Of a DNA stretch of 64,000 nt, positions 44,989-56,989 are shown piece by piece (the first letter of the stretch is position 1; every line of letters begins with the position of its first letter). The stretch covers positions 2,923,501-2,987,500 of the forward strand of contig CM057475.1 in the NCBI GenBank assembly GCA_030035585.1, in the 5' to 3' direction. The notes beneath the pieces were generated by a model. It ran no database searches and was not told the DNA's origin. It worked only from the letters and a program-made list of their open reading frames with translations. The position numbers and the translations under genes are program-made. Source of the DNA: Dugong dugon. Lineage: Eukaryota > Chordata > Mammalia > Sirenia > Dugongidae.

Positions 44989-46527
44989 AGTAGCAGCAGT
45001 ATGAGGTTGTAAACAGTTTATTTTCCTAGAAGTTTTCAAGTTTGTAGGATCTCAGTCTTTGCAAGCTGCAAAGCCAAACTCCGTGGCAATTCCTATTAGA
45101 ATTTTACTAGGTCTGAGACCCTGAACTTCAAAACAAGCTTGAACCTTCAGTGAAATGGTGTTAAGGTTCTTTTAAATTATCCAAATTTGTTTACCTAATG
45201 CCTATTTTACTTGGCACTTAAGATTTAAATTTTTAGAAAATATCAAAATAATACACTATTCCTTAATTAACTAAAATCAAAGCTACTCTGTCTAGACTCG
45301 TCAGAAGTCTGCAGCTGCTCCCTCTACTCTTCCAGTGACAGCTTACTCTGTCTGAACTTCCTTTTTTATATATGACTTCCTTTTTTTCTAAGAAAACTCT
45401 GGCAGTCACTTTAAGCAAATAAATTCCCCTTTACATTGCTCTTCTCAGAGAATTTTTGTTTAGTGCTCAAGTTTTGTCAGAGGGTCTAATATTCTTCTGA
45501 GACCTTAACAAACTAATGAGTTCATCTAAGACTTATTTTTCTGTTAAATTAAGTCAGTCTTACTAAAGAATTGTTGGATGCATTTTTTAAAAATATAAGC
45601 AGTTTATGTGGTTTTTTTTTTTTTCCTTTTCTATTTCCCTTTTTCAAATTTCCTGTCTTGTTTTGCTGATTTTAGGCTGTGCAGAAGAAAAAAAAAAGTA
45701 GATCTTTTTGAATCAAAACCTTTAAATAATGTATTCTAAATGCTTGTATAGATTAAGAAAACTTAGAACACTAATATTTGTTTTCAGGATTTTTCATAGG
45801 AAGATATTAGAAAAAATGGCAACCCCCAATGTTTCAGTTTCTTTTATAGTTTGCAGCATTGCCTGAAGTTTTTCTTAACTTCTTGACAATATATGTGGTT
45901 TGTGTGGTTTTTCTGTTTAAGTTCTGTGTATAAGTTTCACCTTGTCTCAGAAAGCCATAAATTAAACTTTTAATAACATAAAGTAGTCTGTTTAAAAAGG
46001 TGCACTAAAGAGATAAATTGTTTATTTAGTACAACAAGGCCTTTAAATTATTACTTCTTTACAGGATCCTATAACATGTAAAAGAAAATTTCTCACCTCC
46101 AGATGTTATTATTTTAATTGGTTTAACGATAAATAAGTGTTTATACAGATTAAATGACTTAAATTAAATTAATAAGAGCCTTAAATTCAAATCCTAGCAT
46201 AAAAAAGTTTTTATGTCATCCTTAAAAGTAATTTAAGTTAGATATTATATCAGGTGTATTTTATTTAAAGAGAGTAATTTTTACTAATAAAAAGAAAAAA
46301 AAAAGACTAAACTGCTTACCAAGAAAATAATATAAATAATATAGGTTTGTATAAAAAATATGTGAACTATTTAAACAAACTTACTTCAATATAATATATA
46401 AGCTTGGATTGATTTCTAAAGTTTTTGGATAACTTACTGATCTTAAAATTAAGTTAATAGACAGTTATTATACTTAAAGTTTGTAAGCTCTTACTTTTAT
46501 GTCACAGAAAAAGATTTTATATATATA

Positions 46528-46668
46528 AAACCTGTAAAACCCGTTGTTGTTGAGTTGATTCCAACTCATAGTGCCCCTACAGAACACAGCAGAACTACCC
46601 CATAGGGCTTCCAAGGAGTGGCTGGTAGATATGAACTGCTGACCTTTTGGGTAACAGCCAGAGGTCTG
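46528..46668 (-). mobile_element. AfroSINE, antisense, short form
   Basis: Tail GTTGTTGTTGAGTTGATTCC, ACTACCCCATAGGGCTTCC, and head GCTGACCTTTTGGGTAACAG. An (AT)n tract (46671-46690) follows the head. Confidence 0.88.
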
Positions 46669-48254
46669 GTATATATATATATATATATTTAAGTCTAGTA
46701 TTAAGTACATTCATTTTTGTCACTTAAAAGTGCGTACTATAAAGAATATGTAATAGAGAAAACAAATTTGAAAGGGTTCTTAAAAAGGAATTTATTTAAT
46801 GTAGTCAAAATTCTCATTTACTACAACTATAAGTTTAATGAATTAATTTATAATACTTTTAATGTCAAATAGACAAGTGTTGAGTTTCTCACTGTTAAGC
46901 AAATATCATTTCTTGGTAACCTATGACAAACCCATAATGACTTTGAAGTTTCACAAGAAAAAGGTTTAATAAGTTTAATAAGCTTTAAATTTTAAGAGTC
47001 AATTCAGATTTCATAAAAAGCCACAAAAGATTTGTATCTGATTTTATAAAAAAATAAATACTAAACATTTTTAAATTAATATGTTATATGAAATGTGTTA
47101 CATAATTTTAATTATTTAACTTGATCCTATAGTTTAACTGGGGAATTAACATCATTACTCATAAAATTTTTATTACTGTTCAAATATATGATGAGTACAT
47201 GGTAGCAGTTTCAAATCTGTTATAGATTATATCTGAACCTCTTTAAGATACAAGGATAATCATTATGTCTAAAGGTATTTTCTTCTGTTTAAAGTTTTTT
47301 TTGTTTGTTTTACATTGCTTCTATAATTCTTTAAGAAATATTGTCATAAGAAAACCGTGAACATTTTAAGTTGTCATTCACAAACAGATTTTATTTCACT
47401 TTAACAAAATATTTCAATGAAACTGGACTGTATTGAACTTATATAAAGGATTATAGTATTTTAAATATAAAAATCATCAGACTAAATCAAGATTTTAAAA
47501 CTTAACAAAAATTTCAGACTACTGCTGATCCAGGACCATATGAAGCCAAATTAGCTACATAGGATTGGGGTAAACTAAAAGATTACTATAAAGTTTATAC
47601 AGGAATGTTACTAATGTTCAGTGTTCTATTATGTTAACTACAGAGTCTCCTATAAATTAGAAAAGAATGTATTACTGAAATAACGAATCAATGAATGATA
47701 AAATAACTATGATAAGAGAACTAGTTCTTCAGAGTTGAATAGCCCTCACTGTCCTGACTACTGCACAAAAAGATACCTATACCATTACTAAAACTGACAG
47801 CTGATGCTGAATCTTCACAGTTCTGTTCCTTCCTTAACAGATTTTTATAAATAATTAGTTTCTTTTGAAGTTTATTGCCACTACTTTACTTTGAAATCTT
47901 TCTCATTGTTTCTATTATTATAAAATGCTATAACAGCTATACTTAATTTTGCTTTAAAAAAGGTATTCTTCACAGGTAAAAAAAAATTGACACTCAAAAG
48001 CCAAGTATATCTAAATTACCTTCTATGTAGTCTGGAGACTATACTTACTGAAAAAAGACAAATCTTTTTGGACTTACCAGCCTATCAAAAGACGAAAAAC
48101 TAGAATTCATGCATATAACTGACCTTCCAGACAACTAAGAGACTTGGACGGAAATTCAAACATCTCTCTCCTGGATGAGAAGTAGAGACACCTGAGAAGA
48201 CTGCTTGAACTGTATTTTCTTATCTCCATTATTATAAATATATTTTTAATATAC

Positions 48255-48845
48255 TATATCTCATCATTTATATCGTATGGCATTGTTGCAGCCACTGTGT
48301 CAGTCCATCTCATTGAGGGTCTCCCTTTTTGATGCTGACCATCTACTTTATCAAGGATGATGTCCTTCTCCACTGATTGGTCCCTCCTGATGATGTGTAC
48401 AAAGTAAATGAGACAAAGTCTTGCCGTCCTCGCTTCTAAGGAGAATTCTGGCAGCAGTACTTCCTCCAAGACTGATTTGTTCCTTCTTCTAGAAGTCCAT
48501 GGTGTAGTCAGTATTCTTGGTCAACTCCACGGTTCAAATGCATCAATTCTTCTTTGGGCTTCCTTTTTCATTGTCAGCTTTCAGATGCATATGAAGCAAT
48601 TGAAAATACTATGGCTTAGGTCAGATGCACCTTAGTCATCAAAGTGCTGTCTTTGCTTTTTTAAGATTTTAAAGAAGTCTTTTGCCACAGATTTGTCCAA
48701 TGCAATATGTAATTTGATTTCTTGACTGCTGCTTTCATGGACATTGTTGATCCAAGTAGAGTGAAATCCTTGACAACTTCAATTTCTTCACCATTTATCA
48801 TGATACTGTTTATTGGCCCCGTTGTGAGGATTTTCATTTTTTTCA
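48255..48845 (-). mobile_element. RTE LINE fragment, antisense
   Basis: Antisense RTE 3' coding part: 'gttgcagccactgtgtcagtccatctc', 'gactgatttgttccttcttctagaagtcc' and 'ttcttcaccatttatcatgatactg'. It matches the same part of the RTE copies at 53635 and 59763. The last ~100 bases and tail are missing at the left end. The right end falls near 48845, before 100 bp of unrecognised DNA. Confidence 0.82.
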
Positions 48846-48959
48846 TGATCTGGACCATCATAATAAGCTCCTACTAGTCGATCTGCTTTCACTCTTGTTG
48901 GCTTGTAATGTGTTTTCAGTGTATCATCCAGAGTGGTCTGTTGTAGTGCAAATACCATG

Positions 48960-49503
48960 CATCTGTTTAGGTTTAAAAACAAATAGTTTTATTATGGTGA
49001 TAAAAGCATTTTGCAAAATGGAAAACATGGTGCCAGGATAATCTGAATAAAGTGTTTCAAGGGGCTGCAGTGATACAGAGACTTATAAAGACAAGCAGAA
49101 GGATACAGCTAAAATGTTTTTGATTGGCTGACATTTACAGAGCTTAGGGGGGTGTTAGAACAAGGTTATGGAAAAGTCACAGGTTGGAAAAGCATTTTTT
49201 AGGGGGAATGAAGGAGGCATATTCTGAAAATTGGTTGACTATTAAAGTCACTTGTTTAACACTTGTAATAATTTTTTCTTTACATCAGCCATTCTCAACC
49301 ACGAGCTCTTCCTGTAGCAGCAAAATTGCATTTACCTAGGTCAGGGTACAGTGGAAGGTTTTGCAAAGATGACAAGCTGAATTATATGACAGAGAAGAAT
49401 TCTAAGATGGAGTTGCTTAGGACAAGAAAAGTTTGGACTCAGAACTTAGCCAGGAATTTCCAGTTGGGCCAAGAAACCTCAGTTTTGGAAAGGCTGTTTC
49501 TCC
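48960..49503 (-). mobile_element. Retroviral LTR (copy B), opposite orientation to copy A
   Basis: Reverse complement of the outer parts of copy A, without the MaLR insertion. Matching phrases on the minus strand include TAGCTGTATCCTTCTGCTTG, TCTCTGTATCACTGCAGC and CCTGGCACCATGTTTTCC. On its 5' side (right on the plus strand) lies a purine run (AAAAGGGAGGA on the minus strand) like a polypurine tract, so this looks like a 3' LTR. Fossil, about as diverged as copy A. Confidence 0.72.
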
Positions 49504-50600
49504 TCCCTTTTGATCAAGAATCCTCTGGGAATTCAGTGATCACATTTAAGAGTACTTTCTTCTTCACGGACCTATTCCTTTCAGTTGGGATTGTTGTCTT
49601 GCTGTACGTAGGGCCTTATTTTCAGGGTGAACTGGTCTTATGCCATTCACAAGGGAGTAACCCACCTTCACCAAGAGTTTAAAAGGTTAAAAGGGTGGCC
49701 ACTTATCATGTAAGTCATTTAAGACCCTGAACACTATCAGATGAATGACGAGGCTTGGACGTAGCTAGGCACTACCACAGGCACTTTAGTCGGTCATTGA
49801 ATCAGTTTCCTATTTGTAAATTCTTAAGACTGTAGGCGAGGGGTGGTTGGGCATTATCTCTCCATGTTTCTTCACCATGCTATTGTTCAAATACTCCATT
49901 TCAGTAATCGTGTTATTATGGGGACATGAATAGAGCAAGCCCGAATTGAAAGGAACAACCTGATAGACTGAAGACTCCCAAGCAAGGTGTGAGGTAAAAT
50001 TCTCTTGAGTAAATATTTTATAATAACAATAAGCAATAAAGCTCTCTGGTTTTTAGTTAGAGTTCTAGAGAATACTTAAAAGTTAATATCTTTTGAATAT
50101 TATTTAAAATTATAAATAAGAGTTTGTTTTGTACTGGAGAAGCTGATGGGTTTGAAATTTTATTTACTATGGTTGGAGAGGGATGGAAGATTTAATATTG
50201 AGTTGAATTGGTGCCATTGGCTATTGACTGGGCTATTTTTACAAAAGTATTGTCTTTCTATGTGATTATGGAAACTACACAAATAGTAGCGATATTGGTC
50301 TTCATGTCTCCTTGTGTTGGTAGATTGGTGTGATAAAATAAATGATTATATTCTATTAGTAAGATATTTTAGTTCAGAGTATGAAATGAAATGATTAAAA
50401 ATATAAACTAAGAGTGTAATAAATGATATAGTAAAAGAAAACTTGTATGAAAGGAAAGCATTACTAAGGAATAAATCTTAGCTGATAAAACTATTTCTAA
50501 CATAATAAATATTAAGCGAAGTGCAATAACTTCTATTAAACTGTTTAAGTAAATGTTATTAAATATATAAATCAAAGTTATTTCAAATAGAAAATGGAAA
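49504..50600. other. Possible retroviral internal remnant, then unassigned AT-rich DNA
   Basis: The first few hundred bases adjoin the polypurine-like end of LTR copy B and may be 3' internal sequence of the same element on the minus strand. Nothing is recognised after about 49800. Confidence 0.35.
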
Positions 50601-50609
50601 AAAACATTA

Positions 50610-50838
50610 AAATGAAATTGCAAACATAGTGGTTATCAGAGGTGGGAGGGATGGGAAAAGGGGGAGTTTTTGTTCAGAGGCGTTGAGTTTATGTTAAAGG
50701 TGGTGGAATGTTTGGATGAAGATATTGATAATGGTGGCACAACATGACAAATGTAATCAATGTTGTTGAGTTGTGAATATGGAAGTTGCTATACTGGAGG
50801 ATGTTTTGGTGTGCATGTTTTTACCACAATAAAAAAAA
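50610..50838 (+). mobile_element. L1 3' end
   Basis: L1 3'-UTR pattern: GTGGTTATCAGAGGTGGGAG, 'gataatggtggcacaacatgacaaatgtaatcaatg' and TTTTACCACAATAAAAAAAA as the poly-A end. 5'-truncated. Confidence 0.75.
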
Positions 50839-50874
50839 AGGTGGGGCGGGGGGAAGACCATTAAGATCATCTCA

Positions 50875-51190
50875 ATAAGCTCAGTGAAAATGCTGGTTGG
50901 GATTTTGATGGGAGTTTTCATTGCATTTGTGGGCTATTCGGGGGAAAATTGATACCTATGTGATACTGAGTCTCTACAAACATGACCATGGGATCCAGTC
51001 CAATTTTTCAGGTCTTCTTATTTGTCTTTCAATAAAGCTTTACAAATTTTTTCGTCACAATTTTACACCTCTTCTATTGAATTACTACCCAGATATCACA
51101 TAACGTCTTGTTATTGTAAATGAAATTCTTCTTTTTAAATTACATTTTCTAATTCATTGTCTATGTGGAATATTTACTTTTTGTGCATTG
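50875..51190 (-). mobile_element. Old L1 fragment, antisense
   Basis: Antisense late ORF2: AAATGCTGGTTGGGATTTTG, 'gatactgagtctctacaaacatgacc', 'ggtcttcttatttgtctttcaataaagctttac', TCTTGTTATTGTAAATGAAA. It faces the preceding L1 3' end. Confidence 0.7.
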
Positions 51191-51249
51191 GTCTTATAGT
51201 TAACAGATTTGCTTACTTACTGATTTGGGGAAGTTGGTACTGCATTATG

Positions 51250-51430
51250 CCATGATCTCTTCTTCCATGGGGCCTTTGCGCTTGCTGTTCTCTTTGTCTG
51301 TAAGTCTCTCCCTGCTTTACCCACTCAGCCCATAAACCCATTCCCTTCCCTTGACTCTTGAGTTCAACATTTGTTTCACTAAGAAACACTTCCCACCTAC
51401 CCTATGCGGTCACTTTCATTAGCATTGTAG
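51250..51430 (+). mobile_element. L2 LINE fragment
   Basis: GGGGCCTTTGCGCTTGCTGT followed by 'tctctttgtctgtaagtctctcc', a proline/serine-type spacer and 'cacttcccacctaccctatgcggtcac' match the usual L2 pattern. Confidence 0.7.
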
Positions 51431-51845
51431 AGTTTACCACAGAGACTTGAAGAAAGTGATGTGTTAGAATAAACAAAATGGACAAATCAGTCCTAATCTA
51501 AACCAAAACACAACAAAACAGAAATGAATGATACGGTTTCTGCAAACAACAGAGCAGCAATGAAGATCTTAGAAATATTTTACAATGGATTTTTAGAAAT
51601 GATAGTTTGTAAGCCACAACAAAATGAAGCAGTAATTACTAGCTGCTTTAGTGGGTTTCAAAAGACCATATTTGAAACAAATTAGTTTCTTCATTTGAAA
51701 GGATCACTGGTATGGAAGATACCGATTTTGTTTGGATGTTAGGGTTTCAAGATATCAACAAGGCTTTTTAATGTTCCTGTTAATTGCTTAAGTTAACTAT
51801 CTCATTCACCTTCATGATAACCAATACCTAACTTTACACTGATTA

Positions 51846-52051
51846 ACCAACCAGTTGCAGTGTAGTTGACTCCAACTCATGGCAAACCCATGTATGTCAG
51901 AGTAGAATTGTGCTGCACAGGGTTTTCAATGGCTGAGTTTTTGGAAGTAGATTGCCAAATCTTTCTTCCAAGGCACCTCTGGTGGACTGGAACCTCTAGC
52001 ATTTCAGTTAGCAGTCAAGAGCATTAACTGTTTGCACCACCCAGGGATTCC
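51846..52051 (-). mobile_element. AfroSINE, antisense, full length
   Basis: Tail GCAGTGTAGTTGACTCCAAC, body GGAAGTAGATTGCCAAATC, and head ending GCACCACCCAGGGATTCC. Confidence 0.92.
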
Positions 52052-52479
52052 TTTACACTGATTACGACTTGCTAAATGATAAACTAGAAGAAGATAGGAT
52101 TGTGTGCTGCTGGATGAGTGAATTTATTCATGGATTGATATCGAGTTGGGGTTAAATTGTTCAGAGGTGTTTTAATGTGACAGTTGACAGCTATCTGCCT
52201 TAGTGTGTGGTTGATACAAAATTGACAGGAATGGGAAATACATTGGTTCACAGTCCAGGATCTGAAGAGAATTTGATAAGTTGAAATAATTGGTCAAATC
52301 TATAAAAAAAATACAGTAGGAACACATGAAAATCCTACACTTGGGTCCCCAAACCCACCTTCTTCTGGGTATTGGGATTCTGTAGATGCATCTGCGGAAG
52401 GATTCAATTGTTGTGGTGAAATGAGAGCAGACTAAGAGGTAACGGTGTGGTGAGGGAATCAATGAAACACTCAGCAGCA

Positions 52480-52930
52480 TTGATTGAAATATAATCTTTG
52501 GAACAGGGAGATGAGTGAACTCTGCCCTAGAACTGTGTCCATTTTTGGTTATCCCATTGTGAAAAGTGCACTAATTAGTAGAAATATAGATGATGCAGTG
52601 GCTCTAAGTCATGTCTGTTGAGGAACTGTTAGCACACCTACAACTGTTCATCTTAAGGAAGAAGGCCTTGGAGGAGGGGATAGAGCTTCTTTCAAATGTC
52701 TATGGCTGTCACATGGAAGAGATTAATCATATTTTATCCAAACTGAGGGCCAATATATAGAAGGAAGAACTTCCCAATGACTAGAACTAACAAAATATGG
52801 TTAAATTGCTTTGTAGAATAGTGCAGTCCCAGTTATGCTGGGGTAAAGGGCTCAAGAAGAGGCAGAAGCATTGCTTAGTAGGTAAGGTTAGGTGACATCT
52901 AATGTCCTTTTTAGCCATCAAATTCTCTTC
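52480..52930 (+). mobile_element. L3/CR1-like LINE remnant
   Basis: A pattern typical of mammalian L3 (CR1 clade): 'cctagaactgtgtccatttttgg', 'ggaactgttagcacacc...', 'aaggaagaaggccttggaggaggg', 'caaatgtctatggctgtcacatggaagag', 'gaaggaagaacttcccaatgac', 'gtgacatctaatgtcc'. This is one of the oldest repeat classes here and is strongly diverged. Confidence 0.7.
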
Positions 52931-53139
52931 ATAAGGAGATTATTCAGAGAAATCCATATGAAAACAAGCCTCTCCTATATTTCTAGCCTTGTTTCATATG
53001 CTATTTAAACCACTCATGGCTCTTGTTGCCTGCTATATAATAAATATTCATCTAGTCAAAGAGTTTTTATTTAGTATGCATTATGAAATTTATTCATACA
53101 ATAGAAAATTAAGGAATTAGCAGCCAGAAGACCTTGCTA

Positions 53140-53275
53140 CCATTTCTGTGATGCTGGGTGAGTCGATCCTCAGTGTCCATGTATATAAGAAATTAAGAAT
53201 AACAACCATCACCCATGGTGCTATTGAGAGAATATGGTGAGACAACATTTATGGTGAGAAAAAATATAATGGCCA
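53140..53275 (+). mobile_element. MIR fragment (tentative)
   Basis: 'gatgctgggtgagtcgatcctcagtgtcc' and 'gctattgagagaatatggtgagacaac' resemble the MIR core and 3' half, with heavy divergence. Confidence 0.4.
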
Positions 53276-53634
53276 TGAGATACCAGAAATTTTTTCACTG
53301 GCTCTTTTATTTGCTAGTTAATAATGATTCATTTCAAATTTTTAGAACTCCCAATAGATGCTGCCAGCTATATAGCTATAAAAATGTTCGGAGATGCTCA
53401 TAGCTTTACAACTGATATTTTCAAAGACAAGATAGTTATCTCTTAAGTAGTCTGTGTGACTGGAAGAGGAAGAGATCAATGATTCTAGAAGTTTATCCCG
53501 CACTTAAATATTAAACAGCTGTGAAAAGGGAGATGCTGACCCATTAGAGAAACCCCTGAGTCCAAGGGGTACTGGAATTCATAAAGATCTTCCTACTGTC
53601 CCTGAAACTTTACAGCAGTCCCCTCCACAGGGTA

Positions 53635-54931
53635 AGAGAAAGGTGATTCAACCGAATGTGGAAATTATCGAACAATATCATGAACATCACGCGCAAGTAA
53701 AATTTTGCTGCAGATCATTAGAAAGCAGTTGAAGCAGTACATTGAGGAAACTGCCAGAAATTCAAGCCGGATTCAGAAGAGGACGTGGAACAAGGGATAT
53801 TATTGCTGATGTCAGGTGGATCCTGGCTGAAAGCAGAGAATACCAGAAAGATGTTTACCTGTGTTTTATTGACTATACAAAGGCATTTGACCATGTGGAT
53901 CATAACAAGTTAAGGATAACATTGCTAAGAGTCGGAATTTCTGAATACTTAATTGTGCTTATGAGGAATCTCTACATACACCAAGAGGCATTCGAGGGGA
54001 TATTGCTTGGTTTAAAGTCAGGAAAGGTGTGTGTCAGGGTTGTATCCTTTCACCATACGTATTCAATCTGTATGCTGAGCAAATAATTCAAGAAGCTGAA
54101 CTCTGTGAAGAAGGATGTGACATCAGGATTGGAGGAAAACTCATTAACAGCCTGTGTTATGCAGATGACACAACCTTGCTTGCTGAAAGTGAAGAGGACT
54201 TGAAGCAGTTGCTGATGAAGATTAAAGACCGCATCCTTCAGTATGGATTACATCTCAACATAAAACAAAAATCCTCACAACTGGACCGATAAGCAACATC
54301 ATGATAAATGGAGAAAAGATTGAAGTTGTCAAGGATTTCATTTTAATGGGATCCACAATCAATGCCCATGCCCAGTCAAGAAATCAAATGACGCACTGCA
54401 TTGGGCAAATCTGCTGCAAAAGACCTCTTTAAAAGTGTTAAGGAGCAAAGATGTCACTTTAAAGACTAAGGTGCGCCTGACCCAAGCCATGGAGTTTTCA
54501 GTCGCCTCATATGCATGCGAAAGCTGGGCAATGAATAAAGAAGACTGAAGAAGAATTGATGCCTTTGAATTGCGATGTTGGCGAAGAATATTGAATATAT
54601 CACGGACTGCCAAAAGAACAAACAAATCTGTCTTGGAAGAAGTACAGCCAGAATGCTCCTTAGAAGCGAGGATGGCGAGACTTCGTCTCACATACTTTGG
54701 ACATGTTATCAGGAGGGATCAGTCCCTGGAGAATGATATCATGCTTGGTAGGGTAGAGGGTCAGAGAAAAAAAGGAAAACCCTCAATAAGATGGATTGAC
54801 ACAGTGGCTGCAACAATGGGCTCAAGCATAATAACAATCATGAGGATGGCGCAGGACCAGGCAGCGTTTCATTCTATTGTACATAGGGTCGCTATGAGTT
54901 GGAACGGACTCGATGGCACCTAACAACAATA
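53635..54931 (+). mobile_element. RTE/BovB-clade LINE, 5'-truncated, with 8-bp target-site repeat
   Basis: A 1297-bp sense copy flanked by exact ACAGGGTA 8-mers (53627-53634 and 54932-54939). It starts inside the reverse-transcriptase domain and runs to the 3' tail GGCACCTAACAACAATAAC. The last 45 bases (AGGGTCGCTATGAGTTGG...) match the AfroSINE tail. RTE elements of this clade are known to be abundant in Afrotheria. Confidence 0.92.
53640..54830 (+). pseudogene. RTE reverse transcriptase and C-terminal region, broken
   Basis: RT motifs in order: RKLPEIQAGFRRGRGTRDII and DVYLCFIDYTKAFDHVDHNK (53742-54086); CQGCILSPYVFNLYAEQIIQ and the catalytic box LCYADDTTLLAE (54029-54292); then the C-terminal LEEVQPECSLEARMARLRLT (54570-54923). 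The segments lie in different frames, and the endonuclease domain is absent because of 5' truncation. The aspartates of YADD are present. Confidence 0.88.
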
Positions 54932-54939
54932 ACAGGGTA

Positions 54940-55264
54940 GGTATCCTACAAACCTGATGTCCTGCAGCTGTCCACATGAAATTTTCCTCATACCTGAGCA
55001 GAGACTGTTGGAGCTTATGCATCTGCCCCATTGTAGATGTTGGATTTGTTGAGGTGTTGAGAAAATGTCATAACAGTTACCAGGAGACGAAGGGCAGAAA
55101 CATTTCTTCTTCTATTTGTAGCCCTCTGGACACACACTCAGACCCTCACAGAGACAGCCAGAGTGGTGAAATTTTGAATTATGTGCCACTTGACCAAAAA
55201 TATTTTGATTTTGTATCATGTGTATATATATTACTTATCAAAAATTTACTGGAGAATTTTAAAA
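54940..55264. other. Unassigned sequence
   Basis: No repeat or exon recognised. Confidence 0.45.
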
Positions 55265-55655
55265 GTAGGTATCTTAGAGCTCTCTAAAGAAACAATTATG
55301 CTAACCAATTCCTTGAACTAAATCAATCTCATATGTATGTATATATGAGATTATTGGGGATAGCAAGTCCCAAATTCATAAGTCAGCAATAGGAAGATTG
55401 AAGAGTGAGAGAGTTCTGCAAAAACGTCAATTTATAGTTTGGAGGCAGAACACACTCTAGGGAAACTCCCTTTATGTTCTTAAGGTTTTTAGCTACTTAA
55501 CTGAGGCCTGCTCACGTTATGGAAAGCAGTCCTTCACTTGAGGCCTAACTGATTTAATCATATGTAACTACTTCATAACAGCAACTAGACTAGTGTTCTG
55601 TCACAAAACTAGGCACCATAGCCTAGCCAAGTTGACACATAAAATTAACCATCAC
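55265..55655 (-). mobile_element. Old LTR (ERVL/MaLR type), antisense
   Basis: It starts near GAGCTCTCTAAAGAAACAAT and ends with GCCTAGCCAAGTTGACACAT and AAAATTAACCATCACAGT. This common mammalian LTR end normally begins TGTGATGGTTAATTTTATG on its own strand. Fossil solo LTR. I recognise the ends but am not sure of the subfamily. Confidence 0.65.
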
Positions 55656-55689
55656 AGTAGACAAGGAAACAATGTAAAAAAGTAGCTAT

Positions 55690-55765
55690 TCCTTATTTAT
55701 GGCTGACCTATGTGCTACGCGTTTGTTATACTTTATCTCATTTCTAGAGAAGGAAGGAGGCCTTT
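55690..55765 (-). mobile_element. MIR fragment, antisense (tentative)
   Basis: 'gacctatgtgctacgcgtttgttatactttatctcattt' follows the antisense MIR pattern. Short and weak. Confidence 0.45.
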
Positions 55766-55789
55766 GAAGGGTTCTGTTCAAAGAAACGT

Positions 55790-56450
55790 CCCTGGTGGTT
55801 AACAGCAGAGGGGGAGCTGAGGCATTCCAGGCAGATGGGAGAGCATCATAAAGTAGTGCACGTTAGCTGTAGTTCTCCTGTTGGCAGAGGTGAGTGGGGC
55901 AGTACCTTGAAGGGGTAGAGAAAGTGAGGAATTCTTATTGTCAGCTAAGGTTTGGGGGTAGTGTCACCAAGTCTGAAGAAGGTACACTGAGAATCAGGTA
56001 AGTCAAAGCCAATCACAATGGCAGATGGTCAGTGCAAGCCCAGACTTATTCAGAGGGAGGGCAATCTTAAAGCAAGCTGGTCCAAACCCTTCCAAATCCA
56101 AAGACGGTATAGTCCCAGGCAGTGGAGTTCAACAGGAAGTGCACCAGAAGTAATTCAGAGCCAGCAAATGCAACCTGCACATCAGTCTTTATTTAGCTCC
56201 TGCTATTTAGGAGAGGAGTAACATGAGGGTGTAAGAGTGCGGCATGGCAACATGACCAGAGGAAGGGGTCTGGATGGTGGAGGCGGGAGGTGGTAGGAGA
56301 AGAAGAGGGTCCACACCAAGAGCTTTGCTTGAAATGCTAAGGAATCTGAATTAGTCTTTTTCCTATAGACAGTAGGAGTCTGACATAGTTTCAGCATGGG
56401 AGTCACATGATCAAATTTCTGCATTAGAAATGAACGGAGGGTTAAAAACC
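55790..56450 (+). mobile_element. L2 LINE fragments with an unrecognised middle
   Basis: L2 features: GGCATTCCAGGCAGATGGGA (55823) and, after about 56290, CTGAATTAGTCTTTTTCCTA and 'catgggagtcacatgatcaaatttctgc'. The part at about 55965-56200 does not follow L2 and may be an old insertion. It ends in a 'tttatttagctcctgctattt' segment. Confidence 0.6.
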
Positions 56451-56989
56451 CTGAAATTATGAGATATCAAGTTTGGGAGGGATGTTAACCTTCACTAACT
56501 CATAATCCCTCCCCTTGTGTAGTGAGAAACTTGCCAACATCATCAAACTACCCCATTGGCTTCTTTTCTCCTTTTAAGCATTTTCACCATCAGCCCTTTA
56601 CCTAATAAAGAAAACAAAAGCAAAAGAATACAACCACAAAACTCATTCTGTCACTTGACCTGGAGTCAACATCCTATTTTCAGAGATACATATTAATTAT
56701 TGGCAGCTCAGCTTCTTGATTTTATCTCATGTTAAGCCCTGCAGTAGGCCTGAGTCTTTAACATTGAAAAACCCCCTGGAACACAACTCTAGTGTCCCAT
56801 TTTTTTGTTTATTTCATAGTCTGGACTGACCCAAGGCAAAATTGCGATATTGGCGACATTTCTCTTTCACTTCCTCACTCCTCCTACACAACAATGTGAA
56901 TGAAATAGCATCTTTAAATTATAAAAGAAAGTTTAACGAAAAAAGTATAAAACTATGTGTATAGGATGAAAGGAGATTTAGATGTACAG
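56451..56989. other. Unassigned sequence
   Basis: No repeat or exon recognised. Confidence 0.45.

Larger units (their letters stand above)
43701..48254. other. AT-rich stretch, possibly decayed retroviral internal sequence, with two SINEs
   Basis: The first few hundred bases adjoin the primer-site-like end of LTR copy A and are probably leader and internal sequence of that element. The assignment weakens beyond about 44500. From 45000 to 48250 the DNA is very AT-rich, with no frame or motif I can name. Two AfroSINEs lie within it (44845-44988 and 46528-46668). Confidence 0.4.

Noticed and set aside
48255-48845. Candidate host gene from readable peptides such as ARTARLCLIYFVHIIRRDQS
   Set aside because: These peptides are the conserved RTE C-terminal region, seen also at 54660-54720 and 59990-60060.
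49800-50600. Possible nuclear mitochondrial insertion because of biased AT-rich sequence
   Set aside because: No mitochondrial gene order or coding match could be recognised on either strand.
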